NCBI GenBank assembly: GCA_035626155.1
Contig: DASPOF010000157.1
Location: 20,294-84,293 of the forward strand
Length of the DNA: 64,000 bases
Reading direction: 5' to 3'
Source: DASPOF01 sp035626155
Lineage (GTDB): Bacteria; Desulfobacterota; Binatia; Binatales; Binataceae
Positions within the stretch are counted from its first letter, which is position 1. Each line of letters opens with the position of its first letter. The position numbers and the translations under genes are program-made. A model generated the notes under the pieces. That model was given only the letters and a program-made list of their open reading frames with translations. It searched no databases and was not told where the DNA came from. This document shows positions 44,215 to 52,763 of this stretch, piece after piece.

Positions 44215-44235
44215 GCCGGCGCACGCCGCGCCGGC
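44215..44235 (+). promoter_or_regulatory. Hairpin just upstream of the infC ribosome site
   Basis: GCCGGCGC and GCGCCGGC form a perfect 8-base stem with loop ACGCC between thrS and infC. It ends exactly where the GGAGG ribosome site of infC begins (44236-44240). No U-run follows, so it is not a terminator. A role in shaping translation of infC is possible. Confidence 0.5.
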
Positions 44236-44246
44236 GGAGGTGTCAT

Positions 44247-44783
44247 ATTCGCCGCGATTTCAGAATCCCACCATCAAGAGAACCCGCAATCAGGGTTAAC
44301 GGCCAGATCCGCGCGCCCGAGGTGCGCGTGATCGATGCGGACGGAACCCAGGTCGGAATCCTGCCGATCCGCGAGGCGCTCCGCATCGCGGAATCCAGGA
44401 GCCTGGACCTGGTCGAGGTCGCGCCCGGCGCAAAGCCGCCCGTCTGCCGGGTCATCGATTTCGATAAATACCGCTACGCGCTAAAGAAGAAGACCCATGA
44501 CGCCAAACGCCATGGGGCCGCCGGCGGGATCAAGGAAGTCAAGATGGGCGCCCGCACCGCCGAGCACGACGTGGACTTCAAGGTGAAGCATATCCGGCGC
44601 TTTGTTGAAGAAGGCCAGCGTGTTAAGCTTTCGATTTCGTTTCGCGGACGCGAGATTACCCATCCCGAATTGGGACGGGCATTGATGGACAAGATAATCG
44701 GCGCAGTAACCGATATCGCGCAGCCCGAAGGCAACCCGCGGATGGAAGGACGGAACATGTCGGTGCTGCTCACGCCGCGATAG
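44247..44783 (+). CDS. infC: Translation initiation factor IF-3, apparent ATT start
   Basis: IF-3 binds the 30S subunit, blocks premature 50S joining and discriminates against poor start codons. The protein keeps IRAPEVRVIDADGTQVGIL, an RVIDFDKYRYALKKK linker and the RRFVEEGQRVKLSISFRGREI C-domain. The frame has no ATG, GTG or TTG before that conserved N-terminus. The GTG at 44322 would cut off RVNGQIRAPE. ATT at 44247 has GGAGG (44236-44240) six bases upstream and gives 178 residues, the normal length. E. coli infC also starts with AUU and is autoregulated through it. rpmI follows after 31 bases. Confidence 0.95.
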   Translation: MRRDFRIPPSREPAIRVNGQIRAPEVRVIDADGTQVGILPIREALRIAESRSLDLVEVAPGAKPPVCRVIDFDKYRYALKKKTHDAKRHGAAGGIKEVKMGARTAEHDVDFKVKHIRRFVEEGQRVKLSISFRGREITHPELGRALMDKIIGAVTDIAQPEGNPRMEGRNMSVLLTPR

Positions 44784-44814
44784 GGATTAGCAAAACGACG
44801 ACAGGACTGGATCG

Positions 44815-45012
44815 ATGCCGAAACTCAAGACCAACCGCGCGGCGGCCAAGCGCTTCAAGGTGACCAAGACTGGCAAGGTGAAACACGCGAAGGCCTACCG
44901 GCGCCATCTGCTCGCGAGCAAGAACCGCAAGCGCAAGCGCCATCTGCGCTCGCCGGCTATCCTGAACCCGACCGACGCGCGGATTCTGATCGCGCTCTTG
45001 CCGTACGCGTAG
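44815..45012 (+). CDS. rpmI: 50S ribosomal protein L35
   Basis: This 65-residue basic ribosomal protein starts MPKLKTNRAAAKRFKVT and has the typical KHAKAYRRHLLASKNRKRKRHLR core. It lies between infC and rplT in the conserved order. Its length is standard. Confidence 0.97.
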   Translation: MPKLKTNRAAAKRFKVTKTGKVKHAKAYRRHLLASKNRKRKRHLRSPAILNPTDARILIALLPYA

Positions 45013-45067
45013 AGCCGATGCGGCTTCCGGCCACGACTCGATGATCGCAAGGAAGGACTGATTTCCG

Positions 45068-45433
45068 ATGCCTCGCGCAAAAGGTGGACCCAAGACCCGC
45101 CGCCGCCACAAGCGGCAACTGAAGCTCGCCAAGGGATTCGTGGGCGGGCGCAAGCTTTACCGGCAGGCCCGCAGCACGCTCGAGAAGGGCCTCACTTACG
45201 CCTATCGCGACCGCAAGCAGAAGAAACGCGGATTCCGCGCGCTGTGGGTCGCGCGGATTAACGCGCTCGTGCGCGAGCACGGCCTCAGTTACAGCCGCTT
45301 CATCGACGGACTCAAGAAGGCGGGCGTCGAAGTCGATCGCAAGCAGCTCGCCGCGCTCGCCGTCGAACGCGACGGATTGTTTACCGAGTTGGTGCGCACC
45401 GCCAAGGGCGCGCTCGGGCTTAAGGCCGCCTAA
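45068..45433 (+). CDS. rplT: 50S ribosomal protein L20
   Basis: This 121-residue ribosomal protein is needed early in 50S assembly and autoregulates the operon in some bacteria. The N-terminus RAKGGPKTRRRHKRQLKLAKGF and the later YAYRDRKQKKRGFRALWVARINA are characteristic. It ends 32 bases before a strong hairpin terminator at 45466. Confidence 0.97.
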   Translation: MPRAKGGPKTRRRHKRQLKLAKGFVGGRKLYRQARSTLEKGLTYAYRDRKQKKRGFRALWVARINALVREHGLSYSRFIDGLKKAGVEVDRKQLAALAVERDGLFTELVRTAKGALGLKAA

Positions 45434-45465
45434 GGACGCGCGTTGCAGGCGGGGTGCACCAGGAG

Positions 45466-45498
45466 CCATGTGGGCGACCACATGGTTCTTGTTTTTTT
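45466..45498 (+). terminator. Rho-independent terminator or attenuator between rplT and pheS
   Basis: CCATGTGG at 45466-45473 and CCACATGG at 45478-45485 form a perfect 8-base stem with a GCGA tetraloop. It is followed by TTCTTGTTTTTTT (45486-45498). This would end transcription from the ribosomal protein genes or reduce flow into pheST. In E. coli the same position holds the pheST attenuator with a phenylalanine-rich leader; no convincing leader peptide is seen here, because the only phenylalanine codons fall in the T-run itself. Confidence 0.85.
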
Positions 45499-45534
45499 CG
45501 GAGCTCGATCGGAAATCTTTGCGGGAAAAGGACT

Positions 45535-46584
45535 GTGAGGGAAAAACTCGAAGCGATCAGAAGCCGCGCGATGGCGGAACTCGGCGATGACGCCGGCGCC
45601 GATCGGATCGACGCCGTGCGCGTGCGCGTGCTCGGCCGCTCGGGCGAATTGACCGAGATCATGCGCGGCATGCGCGAGGTGCCGGCAAGCGAACGCCCCG
45701 CCATCGGCCAGCTCGTCAACGAGATCAAGCGGCAGGTCGAGGCGCGAATCGAGGCGCTCCAGCAAAATCTCAAGCAGGCTGAGCTTGCCCACTCGCTCGC
45801 ATCGGCCCGGCTCGACGTGACGCTCGGCGGGACCAGGCTCCCGCGCGGCCGAATCCATCCGGTGACGCAGATCATGGAGCAGATGCTCGAGATTTTCGCC
45901 GCGATGGGGTTCGAGGTCGCGATGACGCCCGATGTCGAGGATGATTTCCACAACTTCGGCGCGCTGAACTTTCCGCCCAACCATCCGGCGCGCGAGATGC
46001 AGGACTCCTTCTTCATCGGCGGCGGGCTCCTGCTGCGGACCCATACCTCCAACGGCCAGATTCACGTGATGGAGACGCGCCGGCCGCCGCTCGCGGTCGT
46101 CTGTCCGGGACGATGTTACCGGCGCGACGACCTCGGCGTGCGCACCTCGCCGGATTTCGGACAGATCGAGGGCTTCATGGTCGATACGCGCGGGAAGGTC
46201 ACGATGGCGCATCTCAAGGGCGTGCTGACCGAGTTCGCGCGCGCATTCTACGGGCCGTCCACTGTGACCAGAATCCGCGCAAGCTTCTTCCCGTTCACCG
46301 AACCGAGCGCAGAACTCGATATCCATTGCCTGCTGTGCAACGGCGCGGGATGTCCCGTGTGCAAGCACAGCGGATGGACCGAGGTGCTCGGCTCGGGGAT
46401 GATTCATCCCAACGTGCTTCGCGCGGTCGGCTACGACCCCGCCGAATACCAGGGCTTCGCCTTCGGGCTGGGAGTCGAGCGCACCGGCTTGATGAAGCTC
46501 GGCGTGGACGACATGCGCTTGTTCTTCGAAAACGATTTGCGATTTCTCGCGCAATTCCCGGCGCTCAGCGGAGGCGCGCAATGA
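45535..46584 (+). CDS. pheS: Phenylalanyl-tRNA synthetase alpha subunit
   Basis: This is the catalytic subunit of the (alpha-beta)2 enzyme that charges tRNA-Phe. From GTG 45535 it has 349 residues. An N-terminal coiled coil (REKLEAIRSRAMAEL and on) is followed by the class II core, with HPVTQIMEQMLEIFAAMGF near residue 106, RTHTSNGQIHVME, FGQIEGFMVD and AFGLGVERTGLMKLGVDD. An AAAAGGA ribosome site precedes the GTG; the open frame begins earlier, but that part overlaps the terminator. It overlaps pheT by 4 bases. Confidence 0.96.
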   Translation: MREKLEAIRSRAMAELGDDAGADRIDAVRVRVLGRSGELTEIMRGMREVPASERPAIGQLVNEIKRQVEARIEALQQNLKQAELAHSLASARLDVTLGGTRLPRGRIHPVTQIMEQMLEIFAAMGFEVAMTPDVEDDFHNFGALNFPPNHPAREMQDSFFIGGGLLLRTHTSNGQIHVMETRRPPLAVVCPGRCYRRDDLGVRTSPDFGQIEGFMVDTRGKVTMAHLKGVLTEFARAFYGPSTVTRIRASFFPFTEPSAELDIHCLLCNGAGCPVCKHSGWTEVLGSGMIHPNVLRAVGYDPAEYQGFAFGLGVERTGLMKLGVDDMRLFFENDLRFLAQFPALSGGAQ

Positions 46585-49037
46585 AGCTTCCATTGAGCTG
46601 GCTTCGCGAGATGGTCGCGATCGAGGCGCCGGTCGAGGAACTCGCGCGCCGCCTGAGCGTCGCGGGCCTCAGCGTCGAGAACATCGAGCACCACGCCGCG
46701 ACGTTTTCCGGCGTCATCGTCGCGAAAGTGCTCGAGGCCGGACGGCATCCGAATGCCGACCGGCTGAGCCTGTGCCGGGTCGATGCGGGTGGCGCGGGAG
46801 AGTTCACGGTCGTGTGCGGCGCGACGAACGTGCGGGCCGGGATGATCGCGGCGTTCGCGCAGGTCGGCGCGAGGCTTGGCGCCGAGGCCGCGCGTCCCGG
46901 CCAACCGCCGCCGCGTCTCGAACAGGTGCCGCCTCTTGAGGCGGCGGTGATCCGCGGCGTGCGATCCGAGGGGATGCTCTGCTCGGAGCGCGAGCTTGGT
47001 CTTTCCACCGAGCACGCCGGGATTCTCGCGCTTCCCGCGACCGCCACGCCCGGCGCCGACGTGGCCGAATTCTTGCACCTTGCCGACACCGTGCTCGACG
47101 TGGAGATCACGCCGAACCGCGGTGACTGCCTGTCGATCCTCGGTCTCGCACGCGAAGTCGGCGCTCTGTTCAGCGTCAAACTAAAGCTGCTCCGCCACGC
47201 GCGCGCCAAGGCGGGCGCGCACGGCGAGCCGGCTCCGTTCGCGGTCGAGATGGAAGCGCCGGACCTTTGCCCGCGTTACGCCGGGCTGGCGATGGACGGG
47301 ATAAAGATCGGCCCGTCGCCGATTTTGGTCAGGCGCAGGCTCGAGCTGTGCGGGATGCGCGCGCTGAACAACGTGGTCGATGCGACCAATTACGTGATGC
47401 TCGAGCGCGGGCAGCCGCTCCACGCCTTCGATCTCGAGAAAATCGCGGGCCGCAGGATCGTCGTGCGGCGCGCCGGCGCCGATCGCGAATTCACCACGCT
47501 CGACAACCTCCCGCGCGCGCTCGATCCCGACGACCTGGTGATCGCCGATGCGGAAAAGGTGCTGGCGATCGCGGGCGTGATGGGCGGCCTCAATTCCGAG
47601 GTCAGCGATTCGACCACCGCCATCCTGCTCGAAAGCGCATACTTCGAACCGCCGGTAATCTCGCGCACCGCGCGCCGGCTCTCGCTTCGCAGCGAGGCGA
47701 GCTACCGATTCGAGCGCGCAGTCGATCGCGCGGGGCAGGCCGGCGCGCTCGCCCGCGTGGCCGGGCTGATTGGCGAGACAGCCGGCGGCCGCCAAACGGG
47801 ACCGCTGGTGGATTGCGAAGCGCGGCGCGCGCCCGCCCGGGAGATCGATCTCGATCTCGCCGCGATGGGGTCGCTGCTGGGTGCGACGATCGCGCCACCC
47901 GAAGTGAAGCGGCGGCTCAGAGCGATCGGCACCAAGGTCAGCGCCGCGGGCCGCGGCGTCCTCAAAGTTGTACCGCCGTCGTTCCGCTCCGATCTCAACG
48001 AGCCCGCGGACCTCGCCGAGGAAGTCGTGCGGCTGACCGGCCTCGATGACATTCCCTCCGTCCTTCCGCCGCGAAGCGCGGCGATCGTGCCGGCGAACCG
48101 CGAGCGCGAACTCATGCGTGCAACCCGCGAAGTTCTGATGGGATGCGGGCTGACCGAGGCGCTGACCATCGCGTTTCAGGCGCCCGCCGATAACGCGAGG
48201 TTCCCCGGCCTCGACGCGAGTGCATCGGCGGTCGAAGTCTCCAATCCGCTCTCGGCGGAACTCGGCGAATTGCGTCTCAGCCTGATTCCCGGCCTGCTCG
48301 CCGCGCTCAGGTTCAACCTGAACCGCGAGGCGCCCGCATTCCACGCATTCGAATTCGGCAAGGTGTTCATGATGCGCGAGGGCCGTCCGGCCGAGCGCTT
48401 GGAGCTCGGCGCAATAAGCTACGGACCGTACGTGCTTGCGGCGATCGGCGAGAAGGGGGCGGGCGCGAGCTACTTTTCGATGAAGGGAATTCTCGAGACG
48501 TACTTCCAGGCGCTCGGGATTGCCCCGCGAATGCGCTACCGCGCGATCGAGCCGCGCGAGGCGCCCTACCTGCATCCGGGCCGCGCCGCCAGGATCACGC
48601 TGGACGCAGCGATGCTTGGCTATGTCGGCGAACTTCATCCGGCCGAGGCGATGAGGCTCGACCTTGCGGACTCATGCGCGCTATATGAACTTGACTTAGC
48701 GGAACTCATTGCCTATGGTTTCTCGCCGCGAAAAACGATCGAGCCGCCACCGCGATTTCCCGCCATCCGGCGCGACCTCGCGTTGGTGGTGGATCGGGAT
48801 TTTCCGGCCGATATGGTGATGCGCACGATTCAGGAGGCAGCATCGTCATTGCTCGAGAGCGTCGAGGTGTTCGACGTTTATGCAGGGGGAACAATCGCGC
48901 CGGGCAAGAAAAGCCTGGCGCTGGCTTGCCGATATCGGGCCAAAGATCGCACGCTGACGGATGAGGAGGTGAATCGCGTTCACGCCGCGCTGACCGAGCA
49001 GGCGCGGACGCGATTGGGAGCGGAGTTGCGGCAGTAA
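46581..49037 (+). CDS. pheT: Phenylalanyl-tRNA synthetase beta subunit
   Basis: This is the large 818-residue subunit that holds the editing site and binds tRNA-Phe. The start is MKLPLSWLREMV. A tRNA-binding OB domain follows (GVIVAKVLEAGRHPNADRLSLC). The B3/B4 editing domain is at about residues 215-380. The B5 DNA-binding-like domain, the catalytic-like core (GKVFMMREG and on) and a C-terminal FDX-ACB domain (PRFPAIRRDLALVVDRDFP) complete it. ATG 46581 overlaps the pheS stop (ATGA). Confidence 0.97.
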   Translation: MKLPLSWLREMVAIEAPVEELARRLSVAGLSVENIEHHAATFSGVIVAKVLEAGRHPNADRLSLCRVDAGGAGEFTVVCGATNVRAGMIAAFAQVGARLGAEAARPGQPPPRLEQVPPLEAAVIRGVRSEGMLCSERELGLSTEHAGILALPATATPGADVAEFLHLADTVLDVEITPNRGDCLSILGLAREVGALFSVKLKLLRHARAKAGAHGEPAPFAVEMEAPDLCPRYAGLAMDGIKIGPSPILVRRRLELCGMRALNNVVDATNYVMLERGQPLHAFDLEKIAGRRIVVRRAGADREFTTLDNLPRALDPDDLVIADAEKVLAIAGVMGGLNSEVSDSTTAILLESAYFEPPVISRTARRLSLRSEASYRFERAVDRAGQAGALARVAGLIGETAGGRQTGPLVDCEARRAPAREIDLDLAAMGSLLGATIAPPEVKRRLRAIGTKVSAAGRGVLKVVPPSFRSDLNEPADLAEEVVRLTGLDDIPSVLPPRSAAIVPANRERELMRATREVLMGCGLTEALTIAFQAPADNARFPGLDASASAVEVSNPLSAELGELRLSLIPGLLAALRFNLNREAPAFHAFEFGKVFMMREGRPAERLELGAISYGPYVLAAIGEKGAGASYFSMKGILETYFQALGIAPRMRYRAIEPREAPYLHPGRAARITLDAAMLGYVGELHPAEAMRLDLADSCALYELDLAELIAYGFSPRKTIEPPPRFPAIRRDLALVVDRDFPADMVMRTIQEAASSLLESVEVFDVYAGGTIAPGKKSLALACRYRAKDRTLTDEEVNRVHAALTEQARTRLGAELRQ

Positions 49038-49082
49038 AAGCGTGCTCTAAGCGAGCGGGTGGGGGACCTTACGCCGCGGGGC

Positions 49083-49373
49083 ATGACCAAAGCCGACATC
49101 GTAGATCTTATCTACGAGCGAGTGGGAACTTCCAAGCGGGAAGCCTCTGAGGTGGTCGAGGCGGTCTTCGCGATCATCCGCCAATCGCTGCGCGAGGGCG
49201 ACAAGGTGAAAATCTCGGGATTCGGCACTTTCCTGGTCAATCCGAAGAAGGCGCGCCGCGGCCGCAATCCCCAGACCGGCGTCCCAATCACGATCGATCC
49301 CCGCCGCGTCCTGTCCTTCAAGCCAAGCCGGGTCTTGAAGGAGAGGGTCAATCACGGCGCATCCGGCCGATGA
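49083..49373 (+). CDS. ihfA: Integration host factor alpha-type subunit
   Basis: This 96-residue DNA-bending protein is placed directly after pheST, as ihfA is in proteobacteria. Conserved segments are VGTSKREASEVVEAVF, VKISGFGTFLV and RGRNPQTGVPITI. From ATG 49083 it starts MTKADIVDLIYERV, matching IhfA; GTG 49059 would add 8 residues. It can pair with the beta-type subunit encoded at 27986. The merR gene overlaps its stop by 4 bases. Confidence 0.93.
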   Translation: MTKADIVDLIYERVGTSKREASEVVEAVFAIIRQSLREGDKVKISGFGTFLVNPKKARRGRNPQTGVPITIDPRRVLSFKPSRVLKERVNHGASGR

Positions 49374-49849
49374 TGACCCGCGTAACACGCCGGCCGCCCA
49401 ACCCCCGTCGCGGGCGTTCCAAGCCCGCGCGGCAGACTCCGGCCGCGATCCCGGAGCGCGGACTCAAGATCGGCGAGGCCGCGCGCATCCTGGGGGTGGA
49501 GACCTACGTGCTCCGGTTCTGGGAGACGCAGTTCCCATTCCTCAAGCCGGCCCATTCGAAAACCAAGCACCGCTTTTATCATCAGCGCGACCTCGATGTG
49601 CTAAGCCTCATCCAGCGCCTGCTTCACGATGAGGGCTTCACGATCGCGGGCGCGAACAAGTACATCAAGGAAAAGGGCCTCGCCACGCTGCTCGCCGGCG
49701 CCCCGCGCGCCGAGACCGAGCACCCGCCCGCCGCGGCCCCGCCGCAGCCGGCCGCCGCACCGGAGGCTGGGCCGCAAGGCGCGGCTCGGGAGGTGCTCGC
49801 CGAGGTTCGCCGCGACCTGGAGTCGCTGCACAAGCTGCTCGAAGAGTAG
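49370..49849 (+). CDS. MerR family transcriptional regulator
   Basis: This 159-residue regulator has an Arg/Pro-rich N-terminus followed by a MerR winged helix (KIGEAARILGVETYVLRFWETQFPFLK). A second helical part follows (KHRFYHQRDLDVLSLIQRLLHDEGFTIAGANKYIK), then an Ala/Pro linker and a final helix. No cysteine pair for metal sensing is seen, so the ligand is unknown. The ihfA-merR order is common in alpha- and deltaproteobacteria, where this MerR type has no proven target. It overlaps ihfA by 4 bases. Confidence 0.9.
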   Translation: MMTRVTRRPPNPRRGRSKPARQTPAAIPERGLKIGEAARILGVETYVLRFWETQFPFLKPAHSKTKHRFYHQRDLDVLSLIQRLLHDEGFTIAGANKYIKEKGLATLLAGAPRAETEHPPAAAPPQPAAAPEAGPQGAAREVLAEVRRDLESLHKLLEE

Positions 49850-49911
49850 TTGTCGGCGGGCGCGAGCGATTTCCCGCCCTGCGATAACGCAAGACACGCG
49901 ATCCGCGCCGC

Positions 49912-51279
49912 TTACGCGATCGATTTCGCCGTTTCGGGCGCCGCACGGCGGGCCGCAAGCCGCTCGCGCAACTGCCGGTGCGCCTCGCGCGTGATCGGGT
50001 ATCGCGAAAAGACCGCCGCGCTCAGCGCGAACAGGCTTGCCGGGGCCAGCGCGTACAGTATGCGCAAATTCTCCGCCGCGCCCGGCGGCAGCGCCGCCGC
50101 GCCGGGCCGATAGCCGATCCATCCCATTATCGGCCCCACCAGCAGCATCGAGACCGCGAGCGCAAGCTTGATCGACATCGACGAGATTCCGCCGTATGCG
50201 CCCTCTTGCCGGCGCCCCGTCTGCTCCTCATCCCACTCGATTACGTCCGCCGACGCCGACATCTGCGTCACCCAGATTCCGATGGCGGAGAAGCCGCTGA
50301 ACGCCACGAGCGGATAGATCATGCCCATCGTCTGCGGCGTGACCAGCATGAACATCGCCGAGCCCATCGCGTTGCAAAGCATCGCGACCATGTATGCCGG
50401 CTTCTTTTCGATCGCGACCGTTACCCTGAACCAGATCGGATACGAAATCACGGAACCGGCGAAGTACGCGATCAGCCAGCGCGCGGCCGCGTTCTCATCG
50501 TGCGCCCAGTACTTGGCGAGGAATCGAATCAGCACGCTCGGGATATTGATCCCCATCACCGAGAGCGTCATCGCCCCGAGCAGCACCAGGTAGGGCCGGT
50601 TGCTGAACACCGATTTGAGCGCCTCGCGAAGCCCCGCCCGTTCGTGCGCGGCGAACCCGGACCGCTCGCGCAGCTTCACGTAGGCGAACATCGCCCCGCC
50701 CGCGACGACCAAGCCGCAGGTCGCCCCGGTGATGCGGAAATCGAGTCCGCGCGCGAACAGGTATGAGGCCACAAACGGAAGCATCGCCCCCGTGATGTCT
50801 CCCGCAGTGCCCAGCAGCATGCGGAACGTCGAGAGCCTCGTCCGCTCGTCGTAGTCGAGCGTAAGCTCCGGCATCAGCGCTCCGTACGCGGTCTCATAAA
50901 ACTTGCGCGACGTGAGCATCAGAAAATAGAAGCACAGGAACCACACGAACAGCCCGGACTTGAGGTCCGGCGGCGAGAGCAGCAGGAAATAGCACACCGC
51001 CATCGGCAGCGCCGCCATGAAGAACGGGCGGCGGCGCCCCGATTTGAACCGCGCGCGATCGGATATGTTCCCGACCAGCGGATCGGTCAGCGCGTCCAGG
51101 ACGAGCGCGATGAAGAAAGCCAGCCCCGCCAGCGCTGGAGACAGCCCCTTGCGGTCGCTATAGAAGAACAGCAGATGAAGCCCAAGCAACGTCGCACACA
51201 GGTTGAGACCGGTCTGCGCCTGCGCATAAATTAGAAGAGGCCTGAGCCCGATTTTCTCGCTTGAATCCGGGTTTGCCAC
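49912..51279 (-). CDS. MFS transporter, glycoside-pentoside-hexuronide type
   Basis: This is a 455-residue inner-membrane carrier with 12 predicted helices. The motif LDALTDPLVGNISDRARFKSGRRRPFF spans the second helix and first cytoplasmic loop, the MelB/GPH family signature. Cation-coupled sugar or glycoside uptake is the family's typical job. No sugar-metabolism genes are adjacent. It is convergent with merR and divergent from the lipoprotein gene. Confidence 0.87.
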   Translation of the reverse strand: MANPDSSEKIGLRPLLIYAQAQTGLNLCATLLGLHLLFFYSDRKGLSPALAGLAFFIALVLDALTDPLVGNISDRARFKSGRRRPFFMAALPMAVCYFLLLSPPDLKSGLFVWFLCFYFLMLTSRKFYETAYGALMPELTLDYDERTRLSTFRMLLGTAGDITGAMLPFVASYLFARGLDFRITGATCGLVVAGGAMFAYVKLRERSGFAAHERAGLREALKSVFSNRPYLVLLGAMTLSVMGINIPSVLIRFLAKYWAHDENAAARWLIAYFAGSVISYPIWFRVTVAIEKKPAYMVAMLCNAMGSAMFMLVTPQTMGMIYPLVAFSGFSAIGIWVTQMSASADVIEWDEEQTGRRQEGAYGGISSMSIKLALAVSMLLVGPIMGWIGYRPGAAALPPGAAENLRILYALAPASLFALSAAVFSRYPITREAHRQLRERLAARRAAPETAKSIA

Positions 51280-51353
51280 AGCCCCGTGAGGCTATCCGAT
51301 CGGTATGCGGATTTACAGAACCAATCAGCCGCTTTGCGCGGCGGTGGAAAGCC

Positions 51354-52070
51354 ATGATTGATCGCAGCGCGCGCGGCGCCCGCCGCGGTCTCCCATGGGC
51401 GGCGCCATTCCTGATTCTCGCCGCACTTGCGATTGCCGCCGCCGGATGCGCGAGCCATGACGATACGTCGGGCGTCGATGACGCCTCCGACATCGGCACG
51501 ATCGAGCCGCTCACGCCGCCCAAGGCGACCGTCGCGATAACCTACTCGCAGCCGGGCGATGCGCTCGCGCGGGCGACCGTCTCGAAATTCTTCGGCGCCG
51601 AAGTCCTGCTCAGCCGCGCGGTTCGCGCCGGCCGCACCACGTCGGTCGTCCGCTTCGACGGCGGCGTTCCAATCTGGGAATTCAAATCGGACAAGAGCCT
51701 GGCTGGACGGCTCTCCGCCTTGACCGGCGGCACATACGCGATCAAGCAGGTCGAGTACGGCACGGTTCCACCCCACTTCGTGCAGGTGATCCCCGATGAG
51801 GGCCCGCCGGAACCTCTCGATCGCGGCAGCTACTACGTGTTCACGGTCGAGCGCGCATCGGGCTCGACGAGCTACCAGGCGGTCAAGGTGCTGGCCGATG
51901 GCTCGCTCGAGGCGTACGCCGCGCAGCCGCGCGCGGGCAGCAGTTACCTGCTCTGCTGCAATATTGCCGTCGATTTCCCGCAGCCCGTCGTGCTGCCCGA
52001 GCCGGCGGTTGGCGAGGAACCTCCGGAGCAAAATCCGAATCCGGGCGATTCCGGCAGCGCCCAGAACTGA
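51354..52070 (+). CDS. Putative lipoprotein of unknown function
   Basis: This 238-residue protein has a signal peptide with lipobox (PFLILAALAIAAAGCASHDD; the cysteine is at about residue 29), so it is probably attached to the membrane by lipid. The mature part has two or three beta-rich stretches (FFGAEVLLSRAVRAG, TYAIKQVEYGTVPPHFVQVI, GSYYVFTVERASGSTSYQAV) and ends in a Pro/Glu/Asn-rich tail. I recognise no family. ATG 51354 gives the signal peptide; the frame is open further upstream. Confidence 0.75.
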   Translation: MIDRSARGARRGLPWAAPFLILAALAIAAAGCASHDDTSGVDDASDIGTIEPLTPPKATVAITYSQPGDALARATVSKFFGAEVLLSRAVRAGRTTSVVRFDGGVPIWEFKSDKSLAGRLSALTGGTYAIKQVEYGTVPPHFVQVIPDEGPPEPLDRGSYYVFTVERASGSTSYQAVKVLADGSLEAYAAQPRAGSSYLLCCNIAVDFPQPVVLPEPAVGEEPPEQNPNPGDSGSAQN

Positions 52071-52165
52071 CCCCGCCCCGCCCGGGGATTGCCCCGCGCG
52101 ATGCACGCCCAGTCGCGAGCGCCGAAAAATAAGGCACGTCCTCTTCGACTGACGCGAATCATCCC

Positions 52166-52194
52166 ACATTCGCATCATGGCGTGATGCGAATGT
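52166..52194. repeat. Perfect 12-base inverted repeat
   Basis: ACATTCGCATCA and TGATGCGAATGT flank a 5-base loop (TGGCG). It stands alone between the lipoprotein and the repeat copy. No U-run follows, so it is not a typical terminator; it may be a protein-binding site or remnant of a mobile element. Confidence 0.6.
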
Positions 52195-52286
52195 CTCGCG
52201 GTGACTTCTGGCAGCGGCTCGCGCGCCAACTTTGCGACATCCGGCTGACTCAAGCCGCCGGCGCTCGTCGAGCCGGTAGCGGGCGC

Positions 52287-52349
52287 GTTTCATTTGCCGT
52301 CGGCTGGAGGGGTCCTATTCTGACCCCTCTCCCGGGCCGGGAGAGGTGA
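52287..52349 (+). repeat. Dispersed palindromic intergenic repeat, copy 2
   Basis: The match to 31888-31953 includes TTCATTTGCCGTCGGCTGGA and the hairpin CCTCTCCCGGGCCGGGAGAGG (52325-52345). It lies in the accessory intergenic region, about 90 bases before the second repeated element. Confidence 0.75.
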
Positions 52350-52437
52350 AGGTGAGGGTCCTAAGCGTCTCGCGATCGTCATCGAGCGCGCGACATACGA
52401 TTCTGAAAACACCGAATGAGAATCCGGGATTCCTCGC

Positions 52438-52465
52438 GCGCGCCAGACACGCGCGCGGGAATGAC
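52438..52465 (-). repeat. 28-base repeat, inverted copy of 32404-32431
   Basis: These bases are the exact reverse complement of 32404-32431. The core on this strand reads GTCATTCCCGCGCGCGTGTC. Confidence 0.8.
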
Positions 52466-52713
52466 AAATTCGGAGGGCGCGCCAGACAACTTTGCCGCGT
52501 GGAAGTGAGTAATGAGCAGCGATGCTCGGCAGAATCCTAATCGGTGGCGCGGGCGAAGCGCCCGCGCATCGACCGCGGCACGGCGGCCCGCGCCACTATT
52601 TTTTCCCGCTGCAATCGGTCGCCGCGGTTGGCGCCCGCCGCGACCGCGCGTCTCTTCTTCTTTCCCTGCCCCCGCATTCAGTTGCGGAAGAAGGTTAGGA
52701 AGGGGGGTACGAA

Positions 52714-52762
52714 CCGGCAAGATAGGTAACAGAATAGACCGGCAACATGGGTAACAGATTAG
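52714..52762. mobile_element. Insertion-sequence-end-like tandem repeat
   Basis: Two 24-base units, at 52714-52737 and 52739-52762, agree at 21 of 24 positions (shared CCGGCAA..AT.GGTAACAGA.TAG). Read on the reverse strand they give TGTTACCCATGTTGCCGG and TGTTACCTATCTTGCCGG. Tandem terminal repeats of this kind are found at the ends of some transposase-carrying insertion sequences; I cannot name the family with confidence. No transposase gene is present, so this would be an end left after deletion. It directly abuts a nadC fragment. Confidence 0.55.
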
Positions 52763-52763
52763 A

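Noticed and set aside
45468..45534. Possible leader peptide MWATTWFLFFSELD over the pheS terminator
   Set aside because: The phenylalanine codons lie within the terminator's T-run rather than before it, unlike a working attenuation leader.
49855..49878. Short inverted repeat GGCGGG/CCCGCC between merR and the MFS gene
   Set aside because: Six-base stem with a 12-base loop and no U-run; expected by chance in such GC-rich DNA.
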